Positions 1 to 6,534 of a stretch of DNA of 8,839 bases are shown in pieces (position 1 is the stretch's first letter; each line of letters starts with the position of its first letter). This DNA is from an uncultured Propionibacteriaceae bacterium. GTDB taxonomy: Bacteria > Actinomycetota > Actinomycetes > Propionibacteriales > Propionibacteriaceae. The notes beneath the pieces were generated by a model. It saw only the letters and a list, made by a program, of their open reading frames with translations. It made no database searches and was not told the origin of the DNA. The translations under genes and the position numbers were made by a program. The stretch is from the NCBI GenBank assembly GCA_947038745.1, contig CAMQXE010000041.1, positions 1 through 8,839 of the forward strand. Direction: 5' to 3'.

Positions 1-637
1 CTGCCCCTAACCGAGCAATACGTTGCGCTTCAGGAGCAGCGACGGCAACATCGACTAGCCAAGAGCCGTCGTCAGCACGGCTGGGACTGCTCAATAGGGT
101 GGCGTGGAAAATGGCGTCTGGTTTATCGATGGCGTTACCAGAACCAGGAACGACAACAAGAAGGATGCTGCTCCCAGCCGGAAGATTCTTGCTCGGGAAT
201 CTTCCTGACGCTAGCGTCAGCCCTACTGTCATCGCGCCTGCAGGCAGTGCAACGGAGCTAGTGTCGTCTGGGTGGAGCAAAGTTCCAGCACGGAGTTCAT
301 GGGCTGCAGGTTTCCCGATGATTTCAGCTAAGGCACTCGCGGGCACGACGTCAATTCCGGAAATGTTCGGCAACGACACGACGCTGAGATCTGCTGAACT
401 TAAAACTTGCCCAGGCTCGACGGATCGAGCTACGCGAAGTATGTGGTGGGAGTGGCTTAGTGATGAGTACAGCGCGGTGGAACCTAGCGCACCTAAGCAG
501 ATAGCAAGAATGCCGATAACAAGCAGCATCGGACGACGACGGGCCTTTGCTGGCGGGCGCGATGGAGCTGCGAGGGCAGCAGAACGCGTTGGGGTGGGGC
601 GTAAAGCCATGGTTAAAAGTCCTGGGGTAGGAGACAT
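1..637 (-). CDS. SAF-domain membrane protein (CpaB/RcpC-like), partial: C-terminus beyond left edge
   Basis: The minus frame is open from an ATG at 637 to the window edge, giving 212 residues. Residues 1-36 are rich in Pro, Ala and Arg, and residues 37-57 form one hydrophobic membrane segment (MLLVIGILAICLGALGSTAL). Residues about 68-128 read as a SAF domain, with RSVEPGQVLSSADL, then an I-G-K-P stretch and L-R-A-G-T-L. A second block begins LPAGAMTVGL. This suggests a membrane-anchored protein with an extracytoplasmic SAF module. In CpaB/RcpC that module belongs to Flp pilus assembly, but in many actinobacterial homologues the role is unknown. An in-frame TGA at 643-641 rules out a longer N-terminus. 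The ATG at 610, with AGGA upstream, is an alternative start. Probably only a short C-terminal piece is missing. A plus-strand ORF covering the same DNA shows no recognisable domain and is treated as a shadow. Confidence 0.8.
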   Translation of the reverse strand, partial: MSPTPGLLTMALRPTPTRSAALAAPSRPPAKARRRPMLLVIGILAICLGALGSTALYSSLSHSHHILRVARSVEPGQVLSSADLSVVSLPNISGIDVVPASALAEIIGKPAAHELRAGTLLHPDDTSSVALPAGAMTVGLTLASGRFPSKNLPAGSSILLVVVPGSGNAIDKPDAIFHATLLSSPSRADDGSWLVDVAVAAPEAQRIARLGA

Positions 638-679
638 TTCTCAGGACGCTATTCCTGTGGTTTCTGTCAATAAAAGGGG

Positions 680-688
680 TTATCCACA
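680..688 (+). promoter_or_regulatory. Perfect DnaA-box 9-mer (TTATCCACA)
   Basis: The 9-mer TTATCCACA equals the strong consensus DnaA box. It lies in the divergent intergenic region between the SAF-domain gene and the DUF4143 ATPase. Only one perfect copy is visible, so this is not an origin. It could be a DnaA-responsive control site or chance. Its first bases form a GTTATC/GATAAC inverted repeat (679-684 with 695-700). Confidence 0.4.
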
Positions 689-691
689 GGT

Positions 692-711
692 TTTGATAAC
701 GATTTGATAAC
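692..711 (+). repeat. Direct repeat TTTGATAAC x2, 11-bp period
   Basis: TTTGATAAC occurs at 692-700 and again at 703-711. The 11-bp spacing puts both copies on the same face of the helix, as expected for tandem regulator sites. The repeats lie a few bases from the DnaA-box sequence and upstream of both divergent genes. No regulator is identifiable here, so an operator role is inference. Confidence 0.4.
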
Positions 712-769
712 AACGCATTGGCTTGCTGGCTGGTTTAAACGTCAGTACGTGCCAGCAATGGGAATTGCA

Positions 770-805
770 GAATCGGGTATGGAATCGTTGCGGAATCGGG
801 TATGG
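770..805 (+). repeat. Direct repeat GAATCGGGTATGG x2 just upstream of the ATPase start
   Basis: The 13-mer GAATCGGGTATGG occurs at 770-782 and 793-805, with a 23-bp period. A shorter GGAATCG lies between them at 781-787. The second copy ends 7 bases before the ATG at 813. This is either a small tandem duplication or a protein- or RNA-level control site for the ATPase gene. No clear Shine-Dalgarno sequence precedes the ATG, so the repeat occupies the place where translation signals would lie. Confidence 0.5.
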
Positions 806-812
806 TTGGCGC

Positions 813-2066
813 ATGGACTACCGGGCAAGGGCTGTTGATGGGGTATTGGCAGAGCTACTTTCGGTCATGGGAGCAGTTCTCATCGAAGGGCCTCGTGCCT
901 GCGGAAAATCGTCGGCAGCGCTGCAACAAGCGCAGAGCTCAGTCCGGCTCGATCGGTCACCGGAATTGATCCGGCTAGCTGAACTCGATCCACATGCCTT
1001 ACTTCAAGGTGAAATACCGCGACTTATCGATGAATGGCAGCTAGCGCCAAGCCTATGGAACGTGATTCGACATGAGATTGATGATCGTCAAGCGCGAGGC
1101 CAATTTATTTTGTCTGGATCAGCATCGCCGCACGCAGATATCACCCGGCATTCCGGAGCCGGACGTTTTGGTAGGTTGCGCATGCGGCCGATGTCGCTGG
1201 CGGAGAGCCAGGTTTCTACAGGGGAAATATCGTTAGCTGCGCTAGCGACAACAGACAAACTCAGCGCGACATCGAAACTCTCGTACCGGGATCTTGCTGA
1301 GCAGGCAGTCCGTGGGGGTTGGCCTGGGCTATTAGAGGCATCAACGAGACAAGCCGTCATATTCAACCGGTCTTACTGCGACGATCTATGTGATACCGAG
1401 ATTCCGGCAGCTCTTGGTGTGCGTCATGACTCGTCACAACTACATCGGCTGCTGGAATCAGTCTCACGAAATATCTCAGGCGAAGTAACAGTGCAGAACC
1501 TGGCGCGCGATGTAGCGGGTTCGGGAAGCGCCGTGGACACTAAAACAATTGCGACATATCTCAATGCGTTGCGACAAGTCTTTGGCCTTGATGATCTTCC
1601 GGCTTGGAGCGTAGCGCTGCGGTCACGATCACGCCTTCGTACCGTAGTCAAATATCATCTTGCTGACCCCAGTTTGGCTTGTGCGGCTTTAGGCATCGGG
1701 GTAGATCGGTTGGCTCGTGATCCAGAGTTCTTTGGGCAGATCTTTGAGTCTATGGTGGTGCGTGATTTGCGAGCGCTCGCAGGAGCAGAGTTTGGCAAGG
1801 TTTATCACTACCGGGATAACACGGGGTTAGAGATTGACGCTGTTGTGGAGTATCCCGAGGAGGGGAAGTGGGGGGCTTGCGAGGTCAAACTTGGTTCTAG
1901 CCACATCGCGGAGGCAGAGCGTAATTTGATTAAGTTACGAGACGAGCGCGTCGATGTAGGACGAGTCGGCGAACCGGCCTATCTAGCAGTTATTACTGGC
2001 ACAGAACATGCCTATACCTTGCCTAGTGGTGTCCATGTGATTCCGTTGGGAGTGCTGGGTATTTGA
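813..2066 (+). CDS. DUF4143-type AAA family ATPase
   Basis: The product has 417 residues, normal for this family. The N-terminal ATPase core has Walker A GPRACGKS at residues 26-33, Walker B LIDEW at 71-75, and a sensor-like ILSGSA at 99-104. A GGWPG motif lies at 168-172. The C-terminal DUF4143 region contains a PD-(D/E)XK-like signature: I-D at 341-342 after NTGLE, then E-V-K at 357-359. Family members bind ATP and may act on nucleic acid, but their cellular role is mostly unknown. I chose the ATG at 813 because MDYRARAVDG matches the usual family start. A TTG at 723 would add 30 residues of unlikely sequence. The gene stands alone, divergent from the SAF-domain gene and convergent with tRNA-Ala. 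Such genes are often patchily distributed, and a position beside a tRNA fits an acquired gene, but no integrase or att duplication is visible. Confidence 0.88.
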   Translation: MDYRARAVDGVLAELLSVMGAVLIEGPRACGKSSAALQQAQSSVRLDRSPELIRLAELDPHALLQGEIPRLIDEWQLAPSLWNVIRHEIDDRQARGQFILSGSASPHADITRHSGAGRFGRLRMRPMSLAESQVSTGEISLAALATTDKLSATSKLSYRDLAEQAVRGGWPGLLEASTRQAVIFNRSYCDDLCDTEIPAALGVRHDSSQLHRLLESVSRNISGEVTVQNLARDVAGSGSAVDTKTIATYLNALRQVFGLDDLPAWSVALRSRSRLRTVVKYHLADPSLACAALGIGVDRLARDPEFFGQIFESMVVRDLRALAGAEFGKVYHYRDNTGLEIDAVVEYPEEGKWGACEVKLGSSHIAEAERNLIKLRDERVDVGRVGEPAYLAVITGTEHAYTLPSGVHVIPLGVLGI

Positions 2067-2196
2067 TTGGTTCGTGTGGTTTTGCGATGGTGAAAGAGCA
2101 AGCAGATATGTCGCATGGGTAGTTTTACTAGGTTTTGCAAGAACTACGAATCGCAACTGAAAGAGTGCGTTTTCCTATCAACACGTCTAAATACAG

Positions 2197-2230
2197 CAAG
2201 TTGGGAACTGTAGATACAGCCCCGAACTTG
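2197..2230 (-). terminator. Long hairpin between convergent ATPase and tRNA-Ala: probable terminator
   Basis: Two 16-base arms surround a 2-base centre. The outer CAAGTT pairs with AACTTG. There is one C-C mismatch and two G-T pairs, and the rest is Watson-Crick. The hairpin begins 8 bases past the tRNA 3' end and lies 130 bases past the ATPase stop. No poly-T run follows on either strand (minus continues CTGTATTTAG), so it resembles the T-tract-poor terminators reported in actinobacteria. It may serve both converging transcripts. Tertiary or protein-binding roles cannot be excluded. Confidence 0.5.
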
Positions 2231-2238
2231 TCATGGAG

Positions 2239-2311
2239 TGGAGCGTAGGGGGGTCGAACCCCTGACCTCAGCCTTGCAAAGGCCGCGCTCTACCAACTGA
2301 GCTAACGCCCC
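2239..2311 (-). tRNA. tRNA-Ala (anticodon UGC)
   Basis: The 73 bases fold as a complete cloverleaf on the minus strand. The acceptor is GGGGCGT with ACGCTCC, followed by discriminator A73. The D-stem is GCTC/GAGC, the anticodon stem CGGCC/GGCTG with loop TTTGCAA, and the T-arm AGGGG-TTCGACC-CCCCT. The anticodon TGC is at 2278-2276. The acceptor carries the G3-U70 wobble pair, the classic alanine identity element, which confirms the assignment. The 3' CCA is not encoded and must be added after transcription. A promoter-like sequence lies upstream and a strong hairpin follows closely downstream. Confidence 0.97.
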
Positions 2312-2330
2312 ATGAGATGTTGCGTCATTA

Positions 2331-2360
2331 ATAATACGCGAGATTGGCTCAAGCTACCAA
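2331..2360 (-). promoter_or_regulatory. Putative promoter of tRNA-Ala
   Basis: On the minus strand, TTGGTA (2360-2355) and TATTAT (2336-2331) are separated by 18 bases. They resemble -35 and -10 boxes of the housekeeping sigma factor. The -10 box ends 19 bases before the mature tRNA, leaving a short leader for RNase P removal. The assignment rests on motif match and position only. Confidence 0.45.
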
Positions 2361-2455
2361 CCCGCTCAACAAACGCAGTACGTCAGACCCCCTCGAGAGC
2401 TGATCCCAACTAGGCTAGGTCCGGGTACAACCGGCAAATACCAGCAAGTGATGGT

Positions 2456-2461
2456 GGAGAG
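2456..2461 (+). promoter_or_regulatory. Ribosome binding site (GGAGAG) that sets the GT87 gene start
   Basis: GGAGAG at 2456-2461 ends 4 bases before the ATG at 2466, a workable Shine-Dalgarno spacing. It lies downstream of the other in-frame starts (GTG 2448, ATG 2451), so it can serve only the 2466 start. Confidence 0.6.
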
Positions 2462-2465
2462 CAGC

Positions 2466-3977
2466 ATGACGACACGAACCGACGTTGAAGACATCGACGC
2501 GCCAGTGGAGGCTGACGGTTTTTCCCAGCTGATGCAGCGGCGGCTCGGCTCAGCACGTAGCTCTAGCATGGGCCGTCACGCGCGACAGGTAGGCATCTTT
2601 TTCACCGCATTACCGTGGACGATCATCACCGCGACATTGACCTGGTTCTTTCTAGCATTACGCCAAGCCCCTTGTCTCCAGCACGACGCTGCCAAACCCA
2701 TTAACGCCTACTATCGCCTTTGCTACAGCGATTTACCCGTGTTCTACCAAACCCGGGGGCTGGGTGCAGGAATGTCGCCGTTCGGGCTGGAATACCCCGT
2801 CCTCACTAACGCTTTCATCGGTTTCTCGCGCTCACTAGCGTTAATGTTTGGCGCGAAATTGTCGCCCTCTGACTCACAGCAGATCTTGGCATCAGCCAAT
2901 ATCTTTGCCGCAGTTAATGCACTACTTCTTTTCTTCTGCTTCCTCGTCGTATGTGCTGCCTGTGTTGAATTGGGCAGGCAGCATCGGCAATTCGACTTCC
3001 TCATGGTCTCAACGGCCCCAGTCGTGTTAGCTGCAGGGCTCGTTAGCTGGGATATGTTCGGGGTAGCCCTGGCGACGTTAGGAACCTTGTTCTGGAGCCG
3101 GAAACGACCGCTCCTTGCGGGTATCTTCTGGGGGGCTGGAGCAGCCGCTGTATTCCATCCGCTGCTCTTCGTTATCCCGGTGATTTGCTTGTGCCTTCGT
3201 GCTGAACGTATCGAGGAGCTGAGCAATATGCTCGTCGGTTTTGTGCTTGCTTTTGGTATCCCCATGGGGTTAGTGAACTTCTTTGCCCCACAACAAGCCG
3301 CCGTATATTGGACCACCTTATTTCATCGGTCAGCAGAACTGGGTTCCTTCTGGTACGTGCTAAAACTCATGGGCATTAATCCGACGACGCTTGGCGCAAT
3401 TCAGGTACTTTTGATCATCCTTGGCGCCCTTGCCGTCATGTGGATGTGCCTCTTCGCCCCTCTACGTCCGCGCCTGGGGCAAGTGTTATTCCTAGCGGTG
3501 GCCTTCTTCCTCATCGTCAATAAGGTCTATTCCCCGCAGTTCGTGTTGTGGTTAGTGCCATTGCTGTTCTTAGCTCGCCCACGTTGGCGGGAATGGCTTG
3601 TGTGGAGTATTGCTGAGGTGGCCTATTTCGTTGCGATTTGGGGTCATTTAGCCGGTAAGTTACTTGCCGGTGGTTCAGCTTCCGACCGGATCTACTGGTT
3701 CGCGGTGCTATGCCGGATCGGCGTGCTTATCTGGCTATGCGCCAAGGTAATCAGCGATATATACCATCCTGAGATTGATTCGCTCCGAGTCGATGGTGAC
3801 GATCCCATTGGTGGGGTATTGCGTGGTTGCGACGACGCAGCCTGGGTAGTCCGGCTACAAGATCTCATTCTGGGTGAGCGCATCATCGAAGAAACCATGG
3901 GTGAGGATCAGGTCGAGGAAAGCGTAGAAAACACGTCGCTTGAAGAACAGGACGTAGCCGATGGCGACGCGACGTAA
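2466..3977 (+). CDS. Polytopic membrane glycosyltransferase, GT87 (DUF2029)-like
   Basis: The product has 503 residues. A cytosolic N-terminus of about 40 residues is followed by roughly ten or more hydrophobic segments. Family-like landmarks are SDLPVFYQTRG (D89) and LEYPVL (E109) in the first large extracytoplasmic loop, SWDMFG (D196), FHPLLFVIP, and NKVYSPQF at 352-359 before a late membrane segment. GT87 and related actinobacterial enzymes are GT-C-fold mannosyltransferases that take sugar from polyprenyl-phosphate-mannose outside the membrane. PimE of phosphatidylinositol mannoside synthesis is a member. Donor and acceptor are unknown here. The last 25 or so residues are strongly acidic and look like a cytosolic tail. 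The gene overlaps the PIG-V-like gene by 17 bases, so the two are probably cotranscribed and translationally coupled. A general GT-C-like membrane protein is the fallback call. Confidence 0.75.
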   Translation: MTTRTDVEDIDAPVEADGFSQLMQRRLGSARSSSMGRHARQVGIFFTALPWTIITATLTWFFLALRQAPCLQHDAAKPINAYYRLCYSDLPVFYQTRGLGAGMSPFGLEYPVLTNAFIGFSRSLALMFGAKLSPSDSQQILASANIFAAVNALLLFFCFLVVCAACVELGRQHRQFDFLMVSTAPVVLAAGLVSWDMFGVALATLGTLFWSRKRPLLAGIFWGAGAAAVFHPLLFVIPVICLCLRAERIEELSNMLVGFVLAFGIPMGLVNFFAPQQAAVYWTTLFHRSAELGSFWYVLKLMGINPTTLGAIQVLLIILGALAVMWMCLFAPLRPRLGQVLFLAVAFFLIVNKVYSPQFVLWLVPLLFLARPRWREWLVWSIAEVAYFVAIWGHLAGKLLAGGSASDRIYWFAVLCRIGVLIWLCAKVISDIYHPEIDSLRVDGDDPIGGVLRGCDDAAWVVRLQDLILGERIIEETMGEDQVEESVENTSLEEQDVADGDAT

Positions 3978-5058
3978 GCCAGCAGGAGGCCAGCAAGTAG
4001 CGCTGGCTTGGCTAGCCAGTAGGGCTTTTATCTTTGTATCGCTCCTCGTTATTGGGGCTCAAAATGCTCGTACCCTAACTGAACTCATCAGGAACTGGGA
4101 CGTCCTGCATTTCTACCAAATTGCGGGGCAAGGCTATGCCACAGATACCGATGCTGCTTTCTTTCCAGGGTTGCCTGCATTGCTCTATGGCTTTAGCCGA
4201 CTAGGCATCCCTTACGAGGCCACTGGCGTACTTGTCTCACTGTTGGGTTCAGCAGCCTCGGCATGGGCGTTGTACCGCATTGGGGAACGTCGCTTCCCTG
4301 GCGCAGGTACGTGGGCGGCTATTGCATGGCTCATTGCGCCTATGGCGATCTTCACCGTGGTTCCCTACACCGAAAGTCTGTTCTGCGGGCTGGCTTTCTG
4401 GGCCTGGGAACGGATGACACAAAAACGTTGGTCGGCGATGGGTATCTTGGCCGCGCTTGCCTGTACGGTGCGGGTATCTGGCCTATTCCTCTGGGGTGCG
4501 CTCATCGTCGCAATCATCATTGACCAGCGTCGTGCAAAGGATCGGGCCAAAGCGATTATCCCGCTGCTACTTCCCATCGCAACTCTCGTAGGTTACGTCT
4601 ATTACCACTACACCCGCTCGGGGGATTGGTTAGCGTGGTATCACGCGCAGACCACCGGTTGGCAGCGTGGCTTTGCCTGGCCCTGGCAGTCATTTCTGAA
4701 CACCTTGCCCCCAATCCAAGGAACTGATTGGCGCTGGATTTTCATTGGGGAGGTCACCTCTATGGCTGTTGGCCTGCTAGCTGTGATCGTCTTACTTGTG
4801 AAAAAGCGTGTGGGGGAGGCGTCATGGATCGCGGTGCAAGTGCTGGCCTTCTCGCTGTCGTACTGGTGGATGTCAGTGAACCGAGCCGTATTGTTGTGGT
4901 TCCCGCTGTGGCTGCTTTTTGGCGAAGCTGCTGCGCATGCGGTGGCTGATCCACGTAAACGTTCGACGCGCTCAATGCTGATAGCTCTGGCATTAGCGTC
5001 GCTAGTAATACAACTCGTCTGGACTGGGCAGTTCGCGATGGGAAAGTGGGCGAGCTAG
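3961..5058 (+). CDS. PIG-V-like membrane mannosyltransferase
   Basis: The product has 365 residues in many hydrophobic segments. It carries the landmarks of bacterial PIG-V relatives: NWDVLHFYQIAGQGY (D47, H50), AFFPGLPALL near 66-75, and PYTESLF with E138. PIG-V of eukaryotes adds the second mannose of GPI anchors, and bacterial relatives are GT-C enzymes thought to use polyprenyl-phosphate-mannose. The acidic Asp in the first external loop is the expected catalytic residue. An AGGA at 3949-3952, 8 bases before the ATG, gives it its own ribosome site inside the end of the upstream gene. It overlaps that gene by 17 bases, so the two form a unit. Its TAG shares the palindrome CTAG with the stop of the opposing sugar-phosphate transferase gene. 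Mannose specificity is inferred from the family only. Confidence 0.78.
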   Translation: MATRRKPAGGQQVALAWLASRAFIFVSLLVIGAQNARTLTELIRNWDVLHFYQIAGQGYATDTDAAFFPGLPALLYGFSRLGIPYEATGVLVSLLGSAASAWALYRIGERRFPGAGTWAAIAWLIAPMAIFTVVPYTESLFCGLAFWAWERMTQKRWSAMGILAALACTVRVSGLFLWGALIVAIIIDQRRAKDRAKAIIPLLLPIATLVGYVYYHYTRSGDWLAWYHAQTTGWQRGFAWPWQSFLNTLPPIQGTDWRWIFIGEVTSMAVGLLAVIVLLVKKRVGEASWIAVQVLAFSLSYWWMSVNRAVLLWFPLWLLFGEAAAHAVADPRKRSTRSMLIALALASLVIQLVWTGQFAMGKWAS

Positions 5059-6080
5059 GGTTCGTCTACTGCTGCTGTTTGGCGACGTACCAATAACGGT
5101 AGTAGGAGGTACCACGCGACGGTAGCTGCTGTAATTGCGAGCGCTAAGCCGGTGTAGTTAGCTCTTAGCGTGATGAGTAGACCACAGACTGAGCAGATCG
5201 CCGTCGCCATAGTGACCAGAACTGAACTGGTCACATGGGAAGTCTTATCCGAGAACTGGGTAAAGATGTGCTCACGGTGGCGTGCGGTTAGGCTTTCACC
5301 ACGCAAAATCCGCCTCAGTAGCGTCACACTAACGTCAGCGGTATAGATGAAAGTCGGCAAGATCGCTGCCCACGCTGATGCGCCTGATGCGATAGACCAG
5401 ATTGCTAACGCCCAGATCCCAGCGCCAAGGCCATACGCTGCTGAATCACCGCAAAATAGTCGAGCATGAGGGATATTCCACGGCAAGAAACAGGCAAAAG
5501 CAGTGGCCATCGCCAAGCTAGCGATGAGTAATGGCTGATCCTTGATGAGGTAGGCAGTTGCTGCAAAATATAGCCCGATGCCTAGCCCGTGCATCCCGGT
5601 AATGCCGTTTACGCCGTCCATGAAGTTCACAGCATTGACGTAAAAGATCAGCGCCGGTATTGCGAGGAGGGCGATCCACCATTGGGTGTAGGTGAAGCGC
5701 CATGCAGCGTAGCTAGCGAGCACGGAAAAGATGCCGATAGCAGCTAGACGGATTAACGCTGAACCGCGTTCTCCAAATCGATCGAAGGCACTCATATCGT
5801 CAAGGAAGCCGATAACGGCGTAGGCCGCCGACACCACGATGAACAGCAGTAACGGCGCGTATGGGGTGGCATAGCCAGGAATCCAGAACCCTATAAACGA
5901 GGTGACGAGCATAGAGACGATCATGGCGACGCCTGCCCCTCGCAAGGTTTCGCGGGTGTGACTGCGCCCTTCTCCAGGTTTATCGATCATGCCGTGGCGG
6001 CGCAGGAATGGGCGGATAGCGATGAGGCCACCAGTCGACAGCACCGCTGCGACACTTGTTGCCACTACCGCGTAATCCAT
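5055..6080 (-). CDS. Polyprenyl-phosphate sugar-1-phosphate transferase (WecA/MraY superfamily, GT4-type)
   Basis: The product has 341 residues and about ten membrane segments. Superfamily motifs are all present in order: D-K-P at 33-35, R-S-H at 39-41 with RGAGVAM after it, FLDDMSAFD (D94, D95), NAVNFMDGVNG at 149-159 with N152 and D155, GDSAAYGLGA (D212) and HREH at 268-271. Members move a sugar-1-phosphate from a UDP-sugar to a polyprenyl phosphate on the cytosolic face, the first step of many surface glycans. The double-Asp and NxxNxxDG motifs look intact, so activity is likely. The sugar, often GlcNAc in the WecA branch, cannot be read. It is not obviously MraY itself, since no cell-wall gene cluster surrounds it. 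It follows the AcpS-like gene by 44 bases on the same strand, so the two are likely one operon. No full-length terminator is possible before the opposing gene. Confidence 0.88.
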   Translation of the reverse strand: MDYAVVATSVAAVLSTGGLIAIRPFLRRHGMIDKPGEGRSHTRETLRGAGVAMIVSMLVTSFIGFWIPGYATPYAPLLLFIVVSAAYAVIGFLDDMSAFDRFGERGSALIRLAAIGIFSVLASYAAWRFTYTQWWIALLAIPALIFYVNAVNFMDGVNGITGMHGLGIGLYFAATAYLIKDQPLLIASLAMATAFACFLPWNIPHARLFCGDSAAYGLGAGIWALAIWSIASGASAWAAILPTFIYTADVSVTLLRRILRGESLTARHREHIFTQFSDKTSHVTSSVLVTMATAICSVCGLLITLRANYTGLALAITAATVAWYLLLPLLVRRQTAAVDEP

Positions 6081-6124
6081 AACCTCGCTCGCCTAGTCTG
6101 GGCACGAGTATGCCCAAGGAGAGT

Positions 6125-6484
6125 TTACGGGGTAGGCGGGATACAGAGTGCAACCGCAGCGGCACTCATTTCCGTGTTGGTAATGGATATGGTCGTTGCG
6201 GCTGCCCATTCGGGGTAACGATCCAGCTCAACTGCGGCTCCGCTGACAGTGTGGCTGAGTCGAATTTCTCGAAAACCAAGATCGGGTAAGGCCGCATTAA
6301 GTGCTTTATAGACCGCTTCCCTGGCACACCACCAGCCGGCATAGTGTGGAGCTGGGTCAGCCATCTGTGCAGCACGGGCAAGCTCATCGGCAGTGAAATA
6401 ATCCGAGATTCGTCGCGCAGGGTCACGCCAGCGCTCGACGTCTTCAAGGTCAAGACCGATCAAAATAGGAGCATGCACAGTCAT
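6125..6484 (-). CDS. Holo-ACP synthase-like 4'-phosphopantetheinyl transferase, divergent
   Basis: The product has 119 residues, the usual AcpS size. The N-terminal LIGLDLEDVERW matches the G-x-D-I-x-x-I-x-R motif (D12), FTADE at 30-34 fits the next block, and WWCAREAVYKAL at 51-62 matches the FxxKEAxxKAL motif with the catalytic Glu kept (E56). AcpS moves phosphopantetheine from CoA onto a serine of acyl carrier protein, activating fatty acid synthesis. Differences from the usual pattern are Arg in place of the first Lys (R55), Trp instead of Phe, no G-x-G after the KAL, and SITNT instead of SLSH near the C-terminus. It could be acpS itself or a more specialised transferase. It has no clear Shine-Dalgarno site. 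A -10-like TAATCT lies 7 bases before the ATG, which suggests a leaderless message. It precedes the sugar-phosphate transferase gene by 44 bases. Confidence 0.75.
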   Translation of the reverse strand: MTVHAPILIGLDLEDVERWRDPARRISDYFTADELARAAQMADPAPHYAGWWCAREAVYKALNAALPDLGFREIRLSHTVSGAAVELDRYPEWAAATTISITNTEMSAAAVALCIPPTP

Positions 6485-6491
6485 AAGTGTC

Positions 6492-6497
6492 AGATTA
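6492..6497 (-). promoter_or_regulatory. Putative -10 box placed for leaderless transcription of the AcpS-like gene
   Basis: On the minus strand TAATCT (6497-6492) is followed by 7 bases and then the ATG at 6484, so a normal start site would fall on or next to the first codon. No convincing -35 box and no Shine-Dalgarno sequence are visible, which fits the leaderless messages that are common in actinobacteria. The whole intergenic region between the divergent starts is only 50 bases, so promoters for both directions must overlap. Confidence 0.4.
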
Positions 6498-6534
6498 GCG
6501 AGATATCAACCAATAACGAGGTAGGTTGTCCGCT

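Noticed and set aside
664..672. TTGACA-like -35 box on the minus strand upstream of the SAF gene
   Set aside because: No -10 box at an acceptable distance was found, since the nearest candidate is about 13 bases away.
99..707. Plus-strand 202-residue ORF over the left-end SAF gene
   Set aside because: Its translation has no recognisable domain or membrane pattern, while the opposite frame encodes a membrane anchor and a SAF domain.
680..711. Replication origin
   Set aside because: There is only one perfect DnaA box, and no dnaA or dnaN gene or AT-rich unwinding region of useful length.
351..713. Minus-strand 120-residue ORF in another frame of the SAF gene
   Set aside because: It overlaps the SAF coding frame in the same direction and its composition is typical of an out-of-frame translation.
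2239..2311. tRNA-Ala as an att site for an integrated element
   Set aside because: No second copy of the tRNA 3' end, no integrase and no other phage or element gene were seen in the window.
2744..3316. Long antisense ORF (190 residues) inside the GT87 gene
   Set aside because: It is rich in Ser, Lys and Thr with no domain, and lies fully inside a well-supported membrane protein gene. It is a shadow frame.
6526..6534. TTG start for the alpha/beta hydrolase
   Set aside because: The ATG at 6535 has suitable Shine-Dalgarno spacing and a better family start. The TTG would add only three residues.
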